Origin: an uncultured Eubacteriales bacterium
Lineage (GTDB): Bacteria > Bacillota > Clostridia > Monoglobales > Monoglobaceae
Direction: 5' to 3'
DNA length: 21,471 nucleotides
NCBI GenBank assembly: GCA_900552305.1
Contig: URZD01000008.1
Coordinates: 1-21,471 of the forward strand
The notes beneath the pieces are model-generated. The model was not told where the DNA came from. It was given only the letters and a program-made list of their open reading frames with translations, and searched no databases. Shown here piece after piece: positions 7,015-14,667 of the stretch. Every line of letters starts with the position of its first letter. Position 1 is the first letter of the stretch. A program made the translations under genes and the position numbers.

Positions 7015-7054
7015 AAAAACATCGGGCAACAGGTTTTAACCTTTTGCCCGATGT
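7015..7054 (-). terminator. Terminator of the minus-strand isomerase gene
   Basis: ACATCGGGCAA (7019-7029) and TTGCCCGATGT (7044-7054) form a perfect 11-bp stem. On the minus strand a run of five T (complement of 7015-7019) follows the stem, whereas the plus strand has A residues. It therefore terminates the gene ending at 7093, convergent with the ribosomal operon terminator. Confidence 0.88.
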
Positions 7055-7092
7055 AAAATATTCAGCATAGAATTTTAAAACATACAACCAAA

Positions 7093-7941
7093 TTATTCCC
7101 ACATACCGAGGTTAGGCTTTGGTGCATAGAAGGTGGTGGGAGTTTTTCGATTCAGAATCTCATCAGCATTTCTTTTAAAGTCGTATGCAGTAAGATCCCT
7201 GTCACGGAAAATGGTTTTGGGACATTTGTAGCCGATTTCATACATCCATACTCCGTTATAGTTTATTTCAGCGAGCGCGTCAACAACACTGCTCCAGTCG
7301 ATTTTGCCCTCACCGGGCAGCCAGTGACGTTCGTTTACAAAGTCAAAGTCGGAAACGTGAAGCGTAACAATTTTTTTGCCCAAAGCGCGGATAACGTCCT
7401 GCGGCTGCTCAACCGTAATGTGGTTTGTATCAAAGCATATTTTAAGACGCTCGTCCTCGGCGGTTAAAAATTGCATATCACTTATCGAATGACCCAAACA
7501 GGTACGCGGTAAATCCTCAACGCATAAAACCGAGCCGCATTTCTCGCATACATCGGCAAGGCGCGACAATGACTCGCGGGAGCGCAGCATCCGTTCGTTT
7601 CGTATATCATCAGGGATAGGCTCTGCGCTTGGGTGAATAATAAATTTGTCTATGCCTATGTCGGAGCCGCGTTTAATAAGTTCGGACAAAGCCCTGACAG
7701 TTGAAAGACGGAGATTGTCATCAAGGGATGAAATGTCTATTTTGTCAAACGGGGCAAACGGAAGATGAAACGACCAAAGCTTAACATTGTTTTCCTTTGC
7801 AAGCCGGCGTACGCCGTCAAAATCAAAGCCTTCATATCCTGCCTCAGATACCTCCATTGCAGAGATTCCGTTTTCGGCATACTCACGAAAAAGTTCGTCA
7901 CATATTTTCTTGTCACAGCTTGAAATACCTATTTTATACAT
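7093..7941 (-). CDS. Sugar phosphate isomerase/epimerase-like TIM-barrel protein
   Basis: This 282-residue protein belongs to the xylose isomerase-like TIM-barrel superfamily (AP endonuclease 2-like fold). Putative metal ligands are E142 (VED), D171 and H174 (CFDTNH), H195 (LHVSD), H206 (ERHWLPGEG) and E235 (MYEIG). These fit metal-dependent sugar isomerases and epimerases; the substrate cannot be read from sequence. ATG 7941 is chosen over an in-frame TTG at 7950 because AGGGG (complement of 7951-7955) lies 9 nt upstream. It has its own promoter and terminator, so it is a single-gene unit. No signal peptide is visible. Confidence 0.85.
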   Translation of the reverse strand: MYKIGISSCDKKICDELFREYAENGISAMEVSEAGYEGFDFDGVRRLAKENNVKLWSFHLPFAPFDKIDISSLDDNLRLSTVRALSELIKRGSDIGIDKFIIHPSAEPIPDDIRNERMLRSRESLSRLADVCEKCGSVLCVEDLPRTCLGHSISDMQFLTAEDERLKICFDTNHITVEQPQDVIRALGKKIVTLHVSDFDFVNERHWLPGEGKIDWSSVVDALAEINYNGVWMYEIGYKCPKTIFRDRDLTAYDFKRNADEILNRKTPTTFYAPKPNLGMWE

Positions 7942-7970
7942 AAAAATCAACCCCTATTATATTTTTTTTA

Positions 7971-7999
7971 ATCATATCATATTGAGAAACAAAACGCAA
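7971..7999 (-). promoter_or_regulatory. Promoter of the isomerase-like gene
   Basis: On the minus strand TTGCGT (complement of 7994-7999) and TATGAT (complement of 7971-7976) are 17 nt apart, with TGA immediately before the -10 (extended -10). It lies 30 nt upstream of the ATG. Confidence 0.7.
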
Positions 8000-8083
8000 C
8001 CACAAATTTAATGTTGCGTCAGCCGCGATTTGCTCCGTACGGTGCCTTTACACATTTGTCCTATGTGGTTGCATTGTGCAGCT

Positions 8084-8115
8084 GCGCCAGCCGCCTGTCC
8101 CCACGCGGCTGGCGC
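8084..8115. repeat. Perfect 11-bp GC-rich palindrome between isomerase and dUTPase genes
   Basis: GCGCCAGCCGC (8084-8094) is perfectly complementary to GCGGCTGGCGC (8105-8115) around a 10-nt loop. Neither strand shows a T-run, so it is not a standard terminator. A near copy of one arm, GCGTCAGCCGC, occurs near 8016-8026. The surrounding stretch 8000-8174 has no convincing gene. It may be a REP-like or other dispersed intergenic element. Confidence 0.6.
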
Positions 8116-8174
8116 TAACAGTATGACCGTGCAGTTTGCCACATACGATTCCCTTTTGCTGATTTTGTGTACCG

Positions 8175-8681
8175 CTATTTTGTCGTACTGCCAAAACCGC
8201 CGTTACGTATTTCCGACACCTCGTCATCAACGGTTATGCCGTACTCAACAAATATGCCCTGTGCAAAGCCGTCGCCGCACTTTACCGAGAGCGTTTTTCC
8301 CTCGTTGGAGTCATTTGTAATCTTTATAAAAATATGACCTTCGTTGTCCGAAAAATAGTAATCGCTGTCAATTATTCCGACTGTATTGTTGAGCTGAAGG
8401 CGGAACTTGAATCCGAGGCCGCTGCGCGGGTATATTTTAAGCACCCAGCCTTCGTCTATTTTGACACGGATTCCGGTAGGGATTTTTGCCGTCTCACCCG
8501 GGGCAAGAGTTATATCCTTCACCGCATAAAAATCGTAGCCGGCGGACCCGACAGTCGCACGGCGCGGCAGCTTTATTCCGTCATATACCTCGTTAAGACT
8601 CTCGTCACTTCCGTATGTATCAATATATGCTTCCCTGAACTGTTCGAGGCTGACCTTTTCAAACTTCGCTATTCTTTTCAT
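8175..8681 (-). CDS. dut: dUTPase (dUTP diphosphatase)
   Basis: This 168-residue protein hydrolyses dUTP to dUMP and PPi, keeping uracil out of DNA and feeding dTMP synthesis. The trimeric dUTPase motifs are present in order: SAGYDFYA (46-53), YPRSGLG (84-90), NNTVGIIDSDYY (98-109, catalytic Asp D105) and the C-terminal GGFGSTTK. About 35 residues precede motif I, longer than in E. coli Dut. A dCTP deaminase relative is less likely because of the GFGST end. ATG 8681 follows AAAGGAG with 7 nt spacing. It lies 120 nt after nrdG on the same strand, so it may be co-transcribed with nrdDG, which fits dNTP metabolism. Confidence 0.9.
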   Translation of the reverse strand: MKRIAKFEKVSLEQFREAYIDTYGSDESLNEVYDGIKLPRRATVGSAGYDFYAVKDITLAPGETAKIPTGIRVKIDEGWVLKIYPRSGLGFKFRLQLNNTVGIIDSDYYFSDNEGHIFIKITNDSNEGKTLSVKCGDGFAQGIFVEYGITVDDEVSEIRNGGFGSTTK

Positions 8682-8801
8682 TCGTTTGCTCCTTTATATA
8701 TTTGTGTGTTTTGGCGTTTTAACGTGCAGCGCACCTTTTAATATCCGATTTGCCCGCAATCTGACTTTAAAACTTACGTACACCGCGGATTTTATGCGCC
8801 G

Positions 8802-9302
8802 CTATTCGCGCTCCTTGCCGTGGAGCACGATTCCGTCCCCCGCAAGGGTCTTATGTACATCTATCACGCGCTGGTTAGAGCTGCCCTTCCAGAACAGCTT
8901 TGTGTCCTTTAATTCCTCAATAAAGTGTCCGTCAACAACAACGTCCACAAGCGGGATAAAGTCAAGGCTGCATATTTCCTCCCATGAAAAGCCTGTGTAA
9001 AGCCATATTGTTTTAAGCGGGAAAAGCTCGCGGCACTTTTTAATCAGTCTTGCAACCTCCGCACGGTTTTCCGGGTGCAGCGGGTCGCCGCCGCTGAACG
9101 TAACTCCCGAAATATACGGTCTGCCCAAAGCCTCGAAAAGCTCTCTTTCCGCATCTTCGTCGAACTCCAGACCGCCGTTTATATCCCACGTGACGGGATT
9201 GTGACAGTTTTTGCATTTGTGAGTGCAGCCCGCGACCCACAGCACAGTCCTCAGCCCGTCGCCGTTAAGCATATCATCCTTTGTTATATTATGGTAGCGC
9301 AT
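8802..9302 (-). CDS. nrdG: Anaerobic ribonucleotide reductase activating protein
   Basis: This 166-residue radical-SAM enzyme uses a [4Fe-4S] cluster and S-adenosylmethionine to make the glycyl radical on NrdD. The cluster motif CTHKCKNC lies at residues 26-33, and FSGGDPLHPEN is the SAM-contacting GGDP region. Length is normal for NrdG. The ATG overlaps the nrdD stop (TAATG), so the two are translationally coupled. This makes it the second gene of the nrdDG operon transcribed from 11541. Confidence 0.97.
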   Translation of the reverse strand: MRYHNITKDDMLNGDGLRTVLWVAGCTHKCKNCHNPVTWDINGGLEFDEDAERELFEALGRPYISGVTFSGGDPLHPENRAEVARLIKKCRELFPLKTIWLYTGFSWEEICSLDFIPLVDVVVDGHFIEELKDTKLFWKGSSNQRVIDVHKTLAGDGIVLHGKERE

Positions 9303-11422
9303 TACATACTTCTCCTATCCTTGATTTCCGCCATTTTGGCATCGTTAAGGCGCGTATCGCCCTTTACGCGCGAGTAGGAAAGATACCCGTTCATGCGCTC
9401 TATTTTCGTAAGGTTGCGGCTGCCGCACTTAGGGCACACGTCCATTTCAAGCTCCTGATGTCCGCAGTCGTCACAGTATGCAAGCGAGAGGTTGACGCCC
9501 TCGTAGAATCCCATGTCCATTGCGCGCCGTACAAGCGTCTTTACCGCGTCCACGTTATAGTCAATCGGGTATTTTACATACTGAATTTTGCCGCCGTTCA
9601 TAAGGTCCCAGAACCGCTTTTCAAGGTCCTGTTTCTGAATCGGAGAGATGTCCTCGGTAACATGGCAGTGAAAGCTGTTGCTTACATATTCGCGGTCGGA
9701 GACATTCTCGATAATTCCGTATTTTGCGCGGAACTGCTTTACCTGAAGTCCGCAAAGGCTCTCCGCGGGCGTGCCGTAGAGCGCATAGAGCCTGCCGTCC
9801 GCCTCCTTGAACTCGCCGACCTTTTTGTTGATGTATTCCATAACCTCAACCGCAAACTGTCCGTCCTCGGCAATCGATTTCTTGTTGTACAGCTGCTGCA
9901 GCTCGTTGAGCGCAGTTATGCCGAACGATGCGGTCGCGGTTTTAAGAAGCGGCTGAATCTTGTCGTGGATTCCCAGGTGTCCGCCGTAGAAACCGCCTTC
10001 GCAGTATGCAAGCGGGTTTGTTGACGCGCGCATCTCGCCGAGATAGTCGTACGTTCTGAGGTGGAGGTTTCGGATAAGCTCAAGATAGTAGTCCAAAACC
10101 TCATAAAAATCGCGGCTCTCCTTCTGCGCCTTTGCGTAAATCATCGGAAGGTGCAGACTTACCGCACCGATATTAAAGCGGCCGACAAAAACCGGCTTGT
10201 CGTTTTCGTCTGCGGGCGTCATTCCGCCCCTCTCGTACCACGGCGAAAGGAACGCACGGCAGCCCATGGGCGATACCACCCTGCCGTATTTCTTATACAT
10301 ACCTGCGACATAGCCTTCGCCCGTGAGCGACAGCCAGTCGGGGTACATTGTCTTTCTTGAACATTCGATGCCCGCCTCAAACACATCCTCAAGCTCCATG
10401 CCCGGTCCGTGCAGCGTTTCGTCATAAAGGAATACGATTTTCGGGAAAAGCACCGGCTTTTTACAGCTCTTCTTGCCCTGCCCCTTGCGGCGCACCGCAA
10501 GCATGGTTTTTGACGCCATTTTCTCAAAGCGGCTCTTGCCAAGACCCATTGTCATGGTTATGAACGGATAGTCGCCGCGGCTTGACGCGACCGTGTTGAA
10601 TTTGTACTCCCAACCCTGGAAGCCCTGCGCAAATTCCTCCTGAATATCCGCTGTCGCCTCTGCTGCGCATACCTCGTCGGAAAGACCGAGAGACTTGTAT
10701 TTGTCAATCAGTTTGTTATAGCTCTTTTCCGCATACGGCGCGAGAATCTTGTCCACCTCGGGCACGGTAAAGCCGCCGTACTGCTGGCTCGCCGCCGAAA
10801 GCACGATGTCGCCGATTACGTCAAAAGCAACATCGAGCGTTTTCGGCTCGTTGTACCAAAGGTTGCCCATCTCAAAGCCGCCGCTTAAAACCGTCTGCAC
10901 GTCAAACAGACAGCAGTTCATGGTGTCGCGCCTTGCCGACATATCGTGAACATAGATATAGCCTTCGCGGCACGCCTGAAGCTCCTCGACCGTCATGAAA
11001 AACTTCTGATACAGCTCCTTGTTGAGCTGATTAAAGATAAGCGACCTCTTTGTCGAAACCAACGCCGAGTCGGAGTTGGAGTTTTCCTTGTCGCCTATGT
11101 ACATAATCGCCTGGCTCTTTTGGTAAACCTCGTCAAGCATATGCACAAAATCCTGCTTATAGTTGCGGTAGTCTCTGTAGCTCTTTGCAACGGTCGGATT
11201 CACCAAATCGAGTGCGCCCTCGACTATGTTGTGCATTTCCGAAATTGGGATTTCATCCTTATTCATCCTAAGAACACGGCTGTCCACAAACGTGGTTATC
11301 TTGCTTATATCCTCGTCTGTAAATTCCACAAGTGCGCGGAATGCCGATTTTTTAACCGCGATTACAACCTTTTCTACATTATATTCCTCTTTAGTTCCGT
11401 CCTTTTTTATAATGTATATCAT
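9302..11422 (-). CDS. nrdD: Anaerobic (class III) ribonucleoside-triphosphate reductase
   Basis: This 706-residue glycyl-radical enzyme reduces NTPs to dNTPs without oxygen. An N-terminal ATP-cone (about residues 3-90) gives allosteric control. Catalytic cysteines are likely C388 (SPMGCRAFLSP) and one of C170/C171 (TMNCC). The zinc site is C650, C653, C663 and C666 (CDDC...CPKC), and the glycyl radical is G679 in RMNGYLSYS. ATG 11422 is chosen over ATG 11443 because the latter overlaps the AAAGGGG site that lies 9 nt upstream of 11422. The nrdG start overlaps its stop. Expression is probably controlled by NrdR (boxes at 11519-11566). Confidence 0.97.
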   Translation of the reverse strand: MIYIIKKDGTKEEYNVEKVVIAVKKSAFRALVEFTDEDISKITTFVDSRVLRMNKDEIPISEMHNIVEGALDLVNPTVAKSYRDYRNYKQDFVHMLDEVYQKSQAIMYIGDKENSNSDSALVSTKRSLIFNQLNKELYQKFFMTVEELQACREGYIYVHDMSARRDTMNCCLFDVQTVLSGGFEMGNLWYNEPKTLDVAFDVIGDIVLSAASQQYGGFTVPEVDKILAPYAEKSYNKLIDKYKSLGLSDEVCAAEATADIQEEFAQGFQGWEYKFNTVASSRGDYPFITMTMGLGKSRFEKMASKTMLAVRRKGQGKKSCKKPVLFPKIVFLYDETLHGPGMELEDVFEAGIECSRKTMYPDWLSLTGEGYVAGMYKKYGRVVSPMGCRAFLSPWYERGGMTPADENDKPVFVGRFNIGAVSLHLPMIYAKAQKESRDFYEVLDYYLELIRNLHLRTYDYLGEMRASTNPLAYCEGGFYGGHLGIHDKIQPLLKTATASFGITALNELQQLYNKKSIAEDGQFAVEVMEYINKKVGEFKEADGRLYALYGTPAESLCGLQVKQFRAKYGIIENVSDREYVSNSFHCHVTEDISPIQKQDLEKRFWDLMNGGKIQYVKYPIDYNVDAVKTLVRRAMDMGFYEGVNLSLAYCDDCGHQELEMDVCPKCGSRNLTKIERMNGYLSYSRVKGDTRLNDAKMAEIKDRRSM

Positions 11423-11512
11423 AACACAATGCCCCTTTCTCATTTCCGTTTTCGCACACGCGAAACCCGTTCTGTCTGCGCGTCCGCTGTTTGCAATGTA
11501 AAGTTATTTATA

Positions 11513-11541
11513 ATTATATCACCATATCTTGTGTCTGTCAA
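11513..11541 (-). promoter_or_regulatory. Perfect promoter of nrdDG
   Basis: On the minus strand TTGACA (complement of 11536-11541) and TATAAT (complement of 11513-11518) are exactly 17 nt apart, with TGA directly before the -10 (extended -10). It lies about 90 nt upstream of nrdD and is divergent from the csoR promoter. Confidence 0.9.
11519..11534 (-). promoter_or_regulatory. Proximal NrdR-like box within the nrdDG promoter
   Basis: The minus strand reads ACACAAGATATGGTGA, matching 13 of 16 positions of the NrdR consensus as I recall it (ACACWATATATWGTGT). It fills the spacer between the -35 and -10, so binding would block RNA polymerase. NrdR represses ribonucleotide reductase genes when dATP is high. 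Confidence 0.7.
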
Positions 11542-11550
11542 TAGAAGATA

Positions 11551-11566
11551 CCCCAATATTTCGTTT
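11551..11566 (-). promoter_or_regulatory. Distal NrdR-like box upstream of nrdDG
   Basis: The minus strand reads AAACGAAATATTGGGG, about 11 of 16 matches to the NrdR consensus. It begins exactly 32 bp from the proximal box, close to three helical turns, which is the usual spacing for paired NrdR boxes. The weak match alone would not be convincing; the spacing raises confidence. Confidence 0.5.
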
Positions 11567-11600
11567 TTGTCCGATTTTATATTTTTTTCCATTTTCCCTC

Positions 11601-11629
11601 TTGACAAATACCCTGTGGGGGTATATAAT
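11601..11629 (+). promoter_or_regulatory. Perfect promoter of the csoR-copA-copZ operon
   Basis: TTGACA (11601-11606) and TATAAT (11624-11629) are 17 nt apart. The spacer is almost exactly the first CsoR operator (11608-11624). Transcription should begin near 11636, inside the second operator. Confidence 0.9.
11608..11624. promoter_or_regulatory. CsoR operator 1 (in promoter spacer)
   Basis: ATACCCTGTGGGGGTAT is a near-palindromic G/C-tract inverted repeat of the type bound by CsoR-family copper sensors (consensus around TACCC-N-GGGTA). It sits between the -35 and -10, consistent with repression that copper relieves. Confidence 0.85.
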
Positions 11630-11633
11630 AAAA

Positions 11634-11650
11634 ATACCCTATGGGGGTAT
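11634..11650. promoter_or_regulatory. CsoR operator 2 (at transcription start)
   Basis: ATACCCTATGGGGGTAT differs from operator 1 at one position and starts 26 bp further downstream. It covers the predicted start site and ends just before the csoR ribosome binding site. Confidence 0.85.
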
Positions 11651-11669
11651 AGCAAGAGGTGATAAAAAT

Positions 11670-11975
11670 ATGGAGAATAAAAAATGCTGCTGTGCGGATA
11701 AGCACACGATGCGCACAGAGGAGCAAAAGCGGGCGCTTTTGAACAGGCTAAAAAGGATTGAGGGGCAGGTGCGCGGAATTATGGCGATGATTGAGCGCGA
11801 CGCGTACTGCAACGACGTGCTGACACAGTCGGCGGCAGTGAATGCGGCAATCGGGGCATTCAACCGCGAGGTTTTGGCAAGCCACATACACACCTGTGTT
11901 GTCCGCGACATACGCGAAGGCAAGGACGAGGTTACGGACGAGCTTATTGAAACGATAAAAAAACTGATGAAATAG
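11670..11975 (+). CDS. csoR: Copper-sensing transcriptional repressor CsoR
   Basis: This 101-residue all-helical DNA-binding repressor releases its operator on binding Cu(I). The family copper triad is C47, H72 and C76, with the same spacing (25 and 4) as in the Mycobacterium CsoR C36-H61-C65. The signature LLNRLKRIEGQVRGI occurs at residues 23-37. A CCC cluster (6-8) and H12 in the N-terminal tail are extra possible metal ligands. The frame is open further upstream, but ATG 11670 follows AGAGGTGA at 11655-11662. It is the first gene of the copper operon and self-regulated through the two operators upstream. Confidence 0.95.
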   Translation: MENKKCCCADKHTMRTEEQKRALLNRLKRIEGQVRGIMAMIERDAYCNDVLTQSAAVNAAIGAFNREVLASHIHTCVVRDIREGKDEVTDELIETIKKLMK

Positions 11976-12008
11976 CGAATTTTTGGAAAAGCTACATTAT
12001 AATAAGGA

Positions 12009-12104
12009 GCAGAAAGCTCTGCCGTTGAATTAAATGTTTTGGCGGAGAATTGCTCCGCCGTTGAAAACGGAAAAATATTGAAATCTGCCCTATGCACAGG
12101 GCAG
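12009..12104 (+). other. Three hairpins between csoR and copA
   Basis: The 165-nt gap contains GCAGA/TCTGC (12009-12022), GGCGGAG/CTCCGCC (12041-12047, 12053-12059) and CTGCCCT/AGGGCAG (12085-12091, 12098-12104). A short direct repeat GCCGTTGAA occurs at 12021 and 12057. None has a T-run, so these look like intercistronic processing or stability structures that set the csoR/copA ratio rather than a full terminator. Confidence 0.5.
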
Positions 12105-12140
12105 AAAATACCGTAAAAATAATTTTGTGAGGTGATTTTT

Positions 12141-14636
12141 ATGGAACATTACGCAGTTACGGGAATGAGCTGCGCCGCCTGCTCCGCCCGTGTAGAGAAG
12201 GCGGTATCGGCGGTTGAAGGCGTTGAGTCGTGCGCGGTGAGCCTGCTGACCAACTCCATGTCGGTTGAGGGCAGCGCAAGTTCGGAAAGCGTCATTGCCG
12301 CAGTCCGTGCGGCGGGCTACGGAGCGTCCGTTCAGGGCGGCGCGGCAGAGTCCGCGACGGATTCCTCCGCAGACTCGCTTGAGGATCACGAAACGCCGCA
12401 GCTGCTCCGCAGACTTATCGCGTCTGTTATATTTCTTGTTATTCTGATGTATTTTTCGATGGGACATATGATGTTCGGATTTCCGCTCCCGGAGTGGTTT
12501 GACGGTAACCATGTGGCAATGGGACTTGTCCAGTTGCTGCTCACGGGAATAATAATGGTGATAAACCAAAAGTTTTTCATAAGCGGATTCAAGGGCCTTT
12601 TGCACAGGTCGCCGAACATGGACACGCTTGTTGCGCTCGGCTCGGGCGCGTCATTTGTCTGGAGCGTTTACGCGCTCTTTGCGATGACTGCGGCACAGCT
12701 GCACGGCGATTCGCACTCCGTTATGATGTACATGGACGAATTTTATTTCGAGTCTGCTGCGATGATACTCACGCTGATTACGGTCGGAAAGCTTTTGGAG
12801 GCGCGCTCGAAGGGCAAAACCACAGACGCACTGCGCGGTCTTATGCGGCTTGCGCCAAAGAGTGCGGTTATAATCCGCGACGGCGGTGAGGTAACCGTTC
12901 CGATTGAAAGTGTAAAAAAGGGCGATATATTCGTTGTCCGTCCGGGCGAGAGCATACCCGTTGACGGAACGGTCATTGACGGCGGCAGCGCGGTTGACGA
13001 ATCATCGCTGACGGGCGAGAGTATTCCGGTTGACAAGGCGGTCGGCGACACTGTTTCGGCGGCAACGATAAACCGCTCGGGATTTCTGCGCTGCGAGGCA
13101 ACCCGCATCGGCGTTGACACAACGCTGTCACAGATTATAAAAACGGTAAGCGATGCGGCGGCGACAAAAGCTCCCATTGCAAGGACTGCCGACAGGGTAT
13201 CCGGCGTGTTTGTGCCGGTTGTCATAGCGATTTCCGCGGTAACACTTGCGGTTTGGCTGCTGCTCGGCAGGGATTTCGGCTACGCACTGGCGCGCGGAAT
13301 TTCGGTACTTGTCATCAGTTGTCCGTGTGCGCTCGGTCTTGCAACTCCGGTTGCTATAATGGTTGCAAACGGAGTGGGAGCAAGGTGCGGAATACTGTTC
13401 AAGAACGCCGCTGCGCTTGAAAGCGCGGGCAGGGTAACGATTGCGGCGCTCGACAAAACAGGAACGATAACCAAAGGTGCGCCGGCGGTAACCGACATAA
13501 TCACGGCTCGCGGCGTAACGGAGGAACAGCTCCTTGACGCTGCGGCGGCGCTGGAGGTAAAGAGCGAGCATCCGCTTGCCAAGGCGGTTATGGATAAGTA
13601 TTCCGCACTCGGAAAGCAGACGGCGGAGGTCACGGATTTCGCCGCATTGCCGGGCAACGGTCTTTCTGCTGTGCTTGCAGGTGATGAGGTTGTCGGCGGA
13701 AGTCTTAAATTTATCTCGGAAAAATTCGGCATATCGGAGGACTTGCGCGGGAAGGCATACAGCCTTTCAAATCATGGAAAAACGCCGCTCCTGTTTGCCC
13801 GCGGCGGAAAGGTTTTGGGCATAATAGCCGTTGCCGATACCGTTAAGGAGGACAGCCCCGCGGCAGTTCGCGAGCTGCACAGAATGGGCATAAGGGTAAT
13901 CATGCTCACGGGCGACAACGAGAGGACAGCGCGCGCAATCGGCGCGGCTGCGGGCGTTGACGAGGTAATAGCCGGAGTTCTGCCTAACGAAAAAGAGGGC
14001 GTAATCCGCCGTCTTATGCAGGACGGCAAGGTTGCCATGGTCGGCGACGGTATCAATGACGCGCCCGCGCTCACACGTGCCGATGTGGGAATAGCAATCG
14101 GCGCGGGCGCGGATATTGCAATCGACGCGGCGGACGTAGTTCTTATGAAAAGCAGACTTTCCGATGTTCCGGACGCGATACGGCTGAGCCGTGCCGCGCT
14201 GAGGAATATCCATGAAAATCTCTTTTGGGCGTTCATATATAATGTTATCGGTATTCCGCTTGCCGCGGGGTGTTTCACGGCGTTCGGACTTACGCTCAAT
14301 CCGATGTTCGGAGCTGCCGCGATGAGCCTTTCGAGCTTCTGCGTGGTTTCAAATGCGCTCAGACTTAATTTCTTCAAGCCGCACAGCAAGAGTGTTCCGG
14401 CTGCCGCTGCGGGCGCAGCTGACGGTAATGCCGTAACCGTAAAAATCAAGGGTATGATGTGCGGGCATTGCGAGGATCGCGTAAAGGGCGCGCTTGAAGA
14501 ACTGCCTTTCGTCCGCACCGCTGAGGTAAGTCACAAAAAGGGTACGGCGAGGGTTGCGCTTTGCGGCGAGCCTGATATTGACGCCTTACGCAATGCGGTT
14601 AAAAAGCAGGGATATAAAGTAATTTCGGTAAAATAA
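12141..14636 (+). CDS. copA: Copper-exporting P1B-type ATPase CopA
   Basis: This 831-residue membrane ATPase exports Cu(I). An N-terminal HMA domain has GMSCAAC (C11, C14). The actuator TGES is at 291-294, the transmembrane metal site CPC at 394-396, the phosphorylation site DKTGT at 438-442, the nucleotide-binding SEHP at 475-478 and the hinge GDGINDAP at 635-642. N701 and the M728/SS region in the last membrane helices fit Cu(I) subtype. Unusually, a second HMA domain with GMMCGHC (C774, C777) is fused to the C-terminus. ATG 12141 follows GAGGTGA with 5 nt spacing. It lies between csoR and a CopZ-like gene, so copper control is expected. Confidence 0.96.
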   Translation: MEHYAVTGMSCAACSARVEKAVSAVEGVESCAVSLLTNSMSVEGSASSESVIAAVRAAGYGASVQGGAAESATDSSADSLEDHETPQLLRRLIASVIFLVILMYFSMGHMMFGFPLPEWFDGNHVAMGLVQLLLTGIIMVINQKFFISGFKGLLHRSPNMDTLVALGSGASFVWSVYALFAMTAAQLHGDSHSVMMYMDEFYFESAAMILTLITVGKLLEARSKGKTTDALRGLMRLAPKSAVIIRDGGEVTVPIESVKKGDIFVVRPGESIPVDGTVIDGGSAVDESSLTGESIPVDKAVGDTVSAATINRSGFLRCEATRIGVDTTLSQIIKTVSDAAATKAPIARTADRVSGVFVPVVIAISAVTLAVWLLLGRDFGYALARGISVLVISCPCALGLATPVAIMVANGVGARCGILFKNAAALESAGRVTIAALDKTGTITKGAPAVTDIITARGVTEEQLLDAAAALEVKSEHPLAKAVMDKYSALGKQTAEVTDFAALPGNGLSAVLAGDEVVGGSLKFISEKFGISEDLRGKAYSLSNHGKTPLLFARGGKVLGIIAVADTVKEDSPAAVRELHRMGIRVIMLTGDNERTARAIGAAAGVDEVIAGVLPNEKEGVIRRLMQDGKVAMVGDGINDAPALTRADVGIAIGAGADIAIDAADVVLMKSRLSDVPDAIRLSRAALRNIHENLFWAFIYNVIGIPLAAGCFTAFGLTLNPMFGAAAMSLSSFCVVSNALRLNFFKPHSKSVPAAAAGAADGNAVTVKIKGMMCGHCEDRVKGALEELPFVRTAEVSHKKGTARVALCGEPDIDALRNAVKKQGYKVISVK

Positions 14637-14667
14637 TTTTAAAACATATATTAAGGAGCGATTTTCT

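Noticed and set aside
8084..8115. Palindrome considered as terminator for the dUTPase gene
   Set aside because: Neither strand has a T-run after the stem, so it was listed as a repeat element instead.
8030..8320. Open frames on both strands around the palindrome before dUTPase
   Set aside because: Cys/Arg/His-rich translations with no domain, overlapping the dUTPase coding region; the palindrome itself explains the sequence.
9281..10024. Plus-strand open frame (247 codons) opposite nrdD
   Set aside because: It is antisense to the highly conserved C-terminal part of NrdD and has no ribosome binding site or recognisable domain.
11529..11669. N-terminal extension of csoR (47 codons)
   Set aside because: It would read through the promoter and both operators; ATG 11670 has the proper ribosome binding site.
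13772..14518. Minus-strand open frame (248 codons) opposite copA
   Set aside because: The frame is low-complexity, rich in Ala/Ser/Pro/Ile, and mirrors CopA codons.
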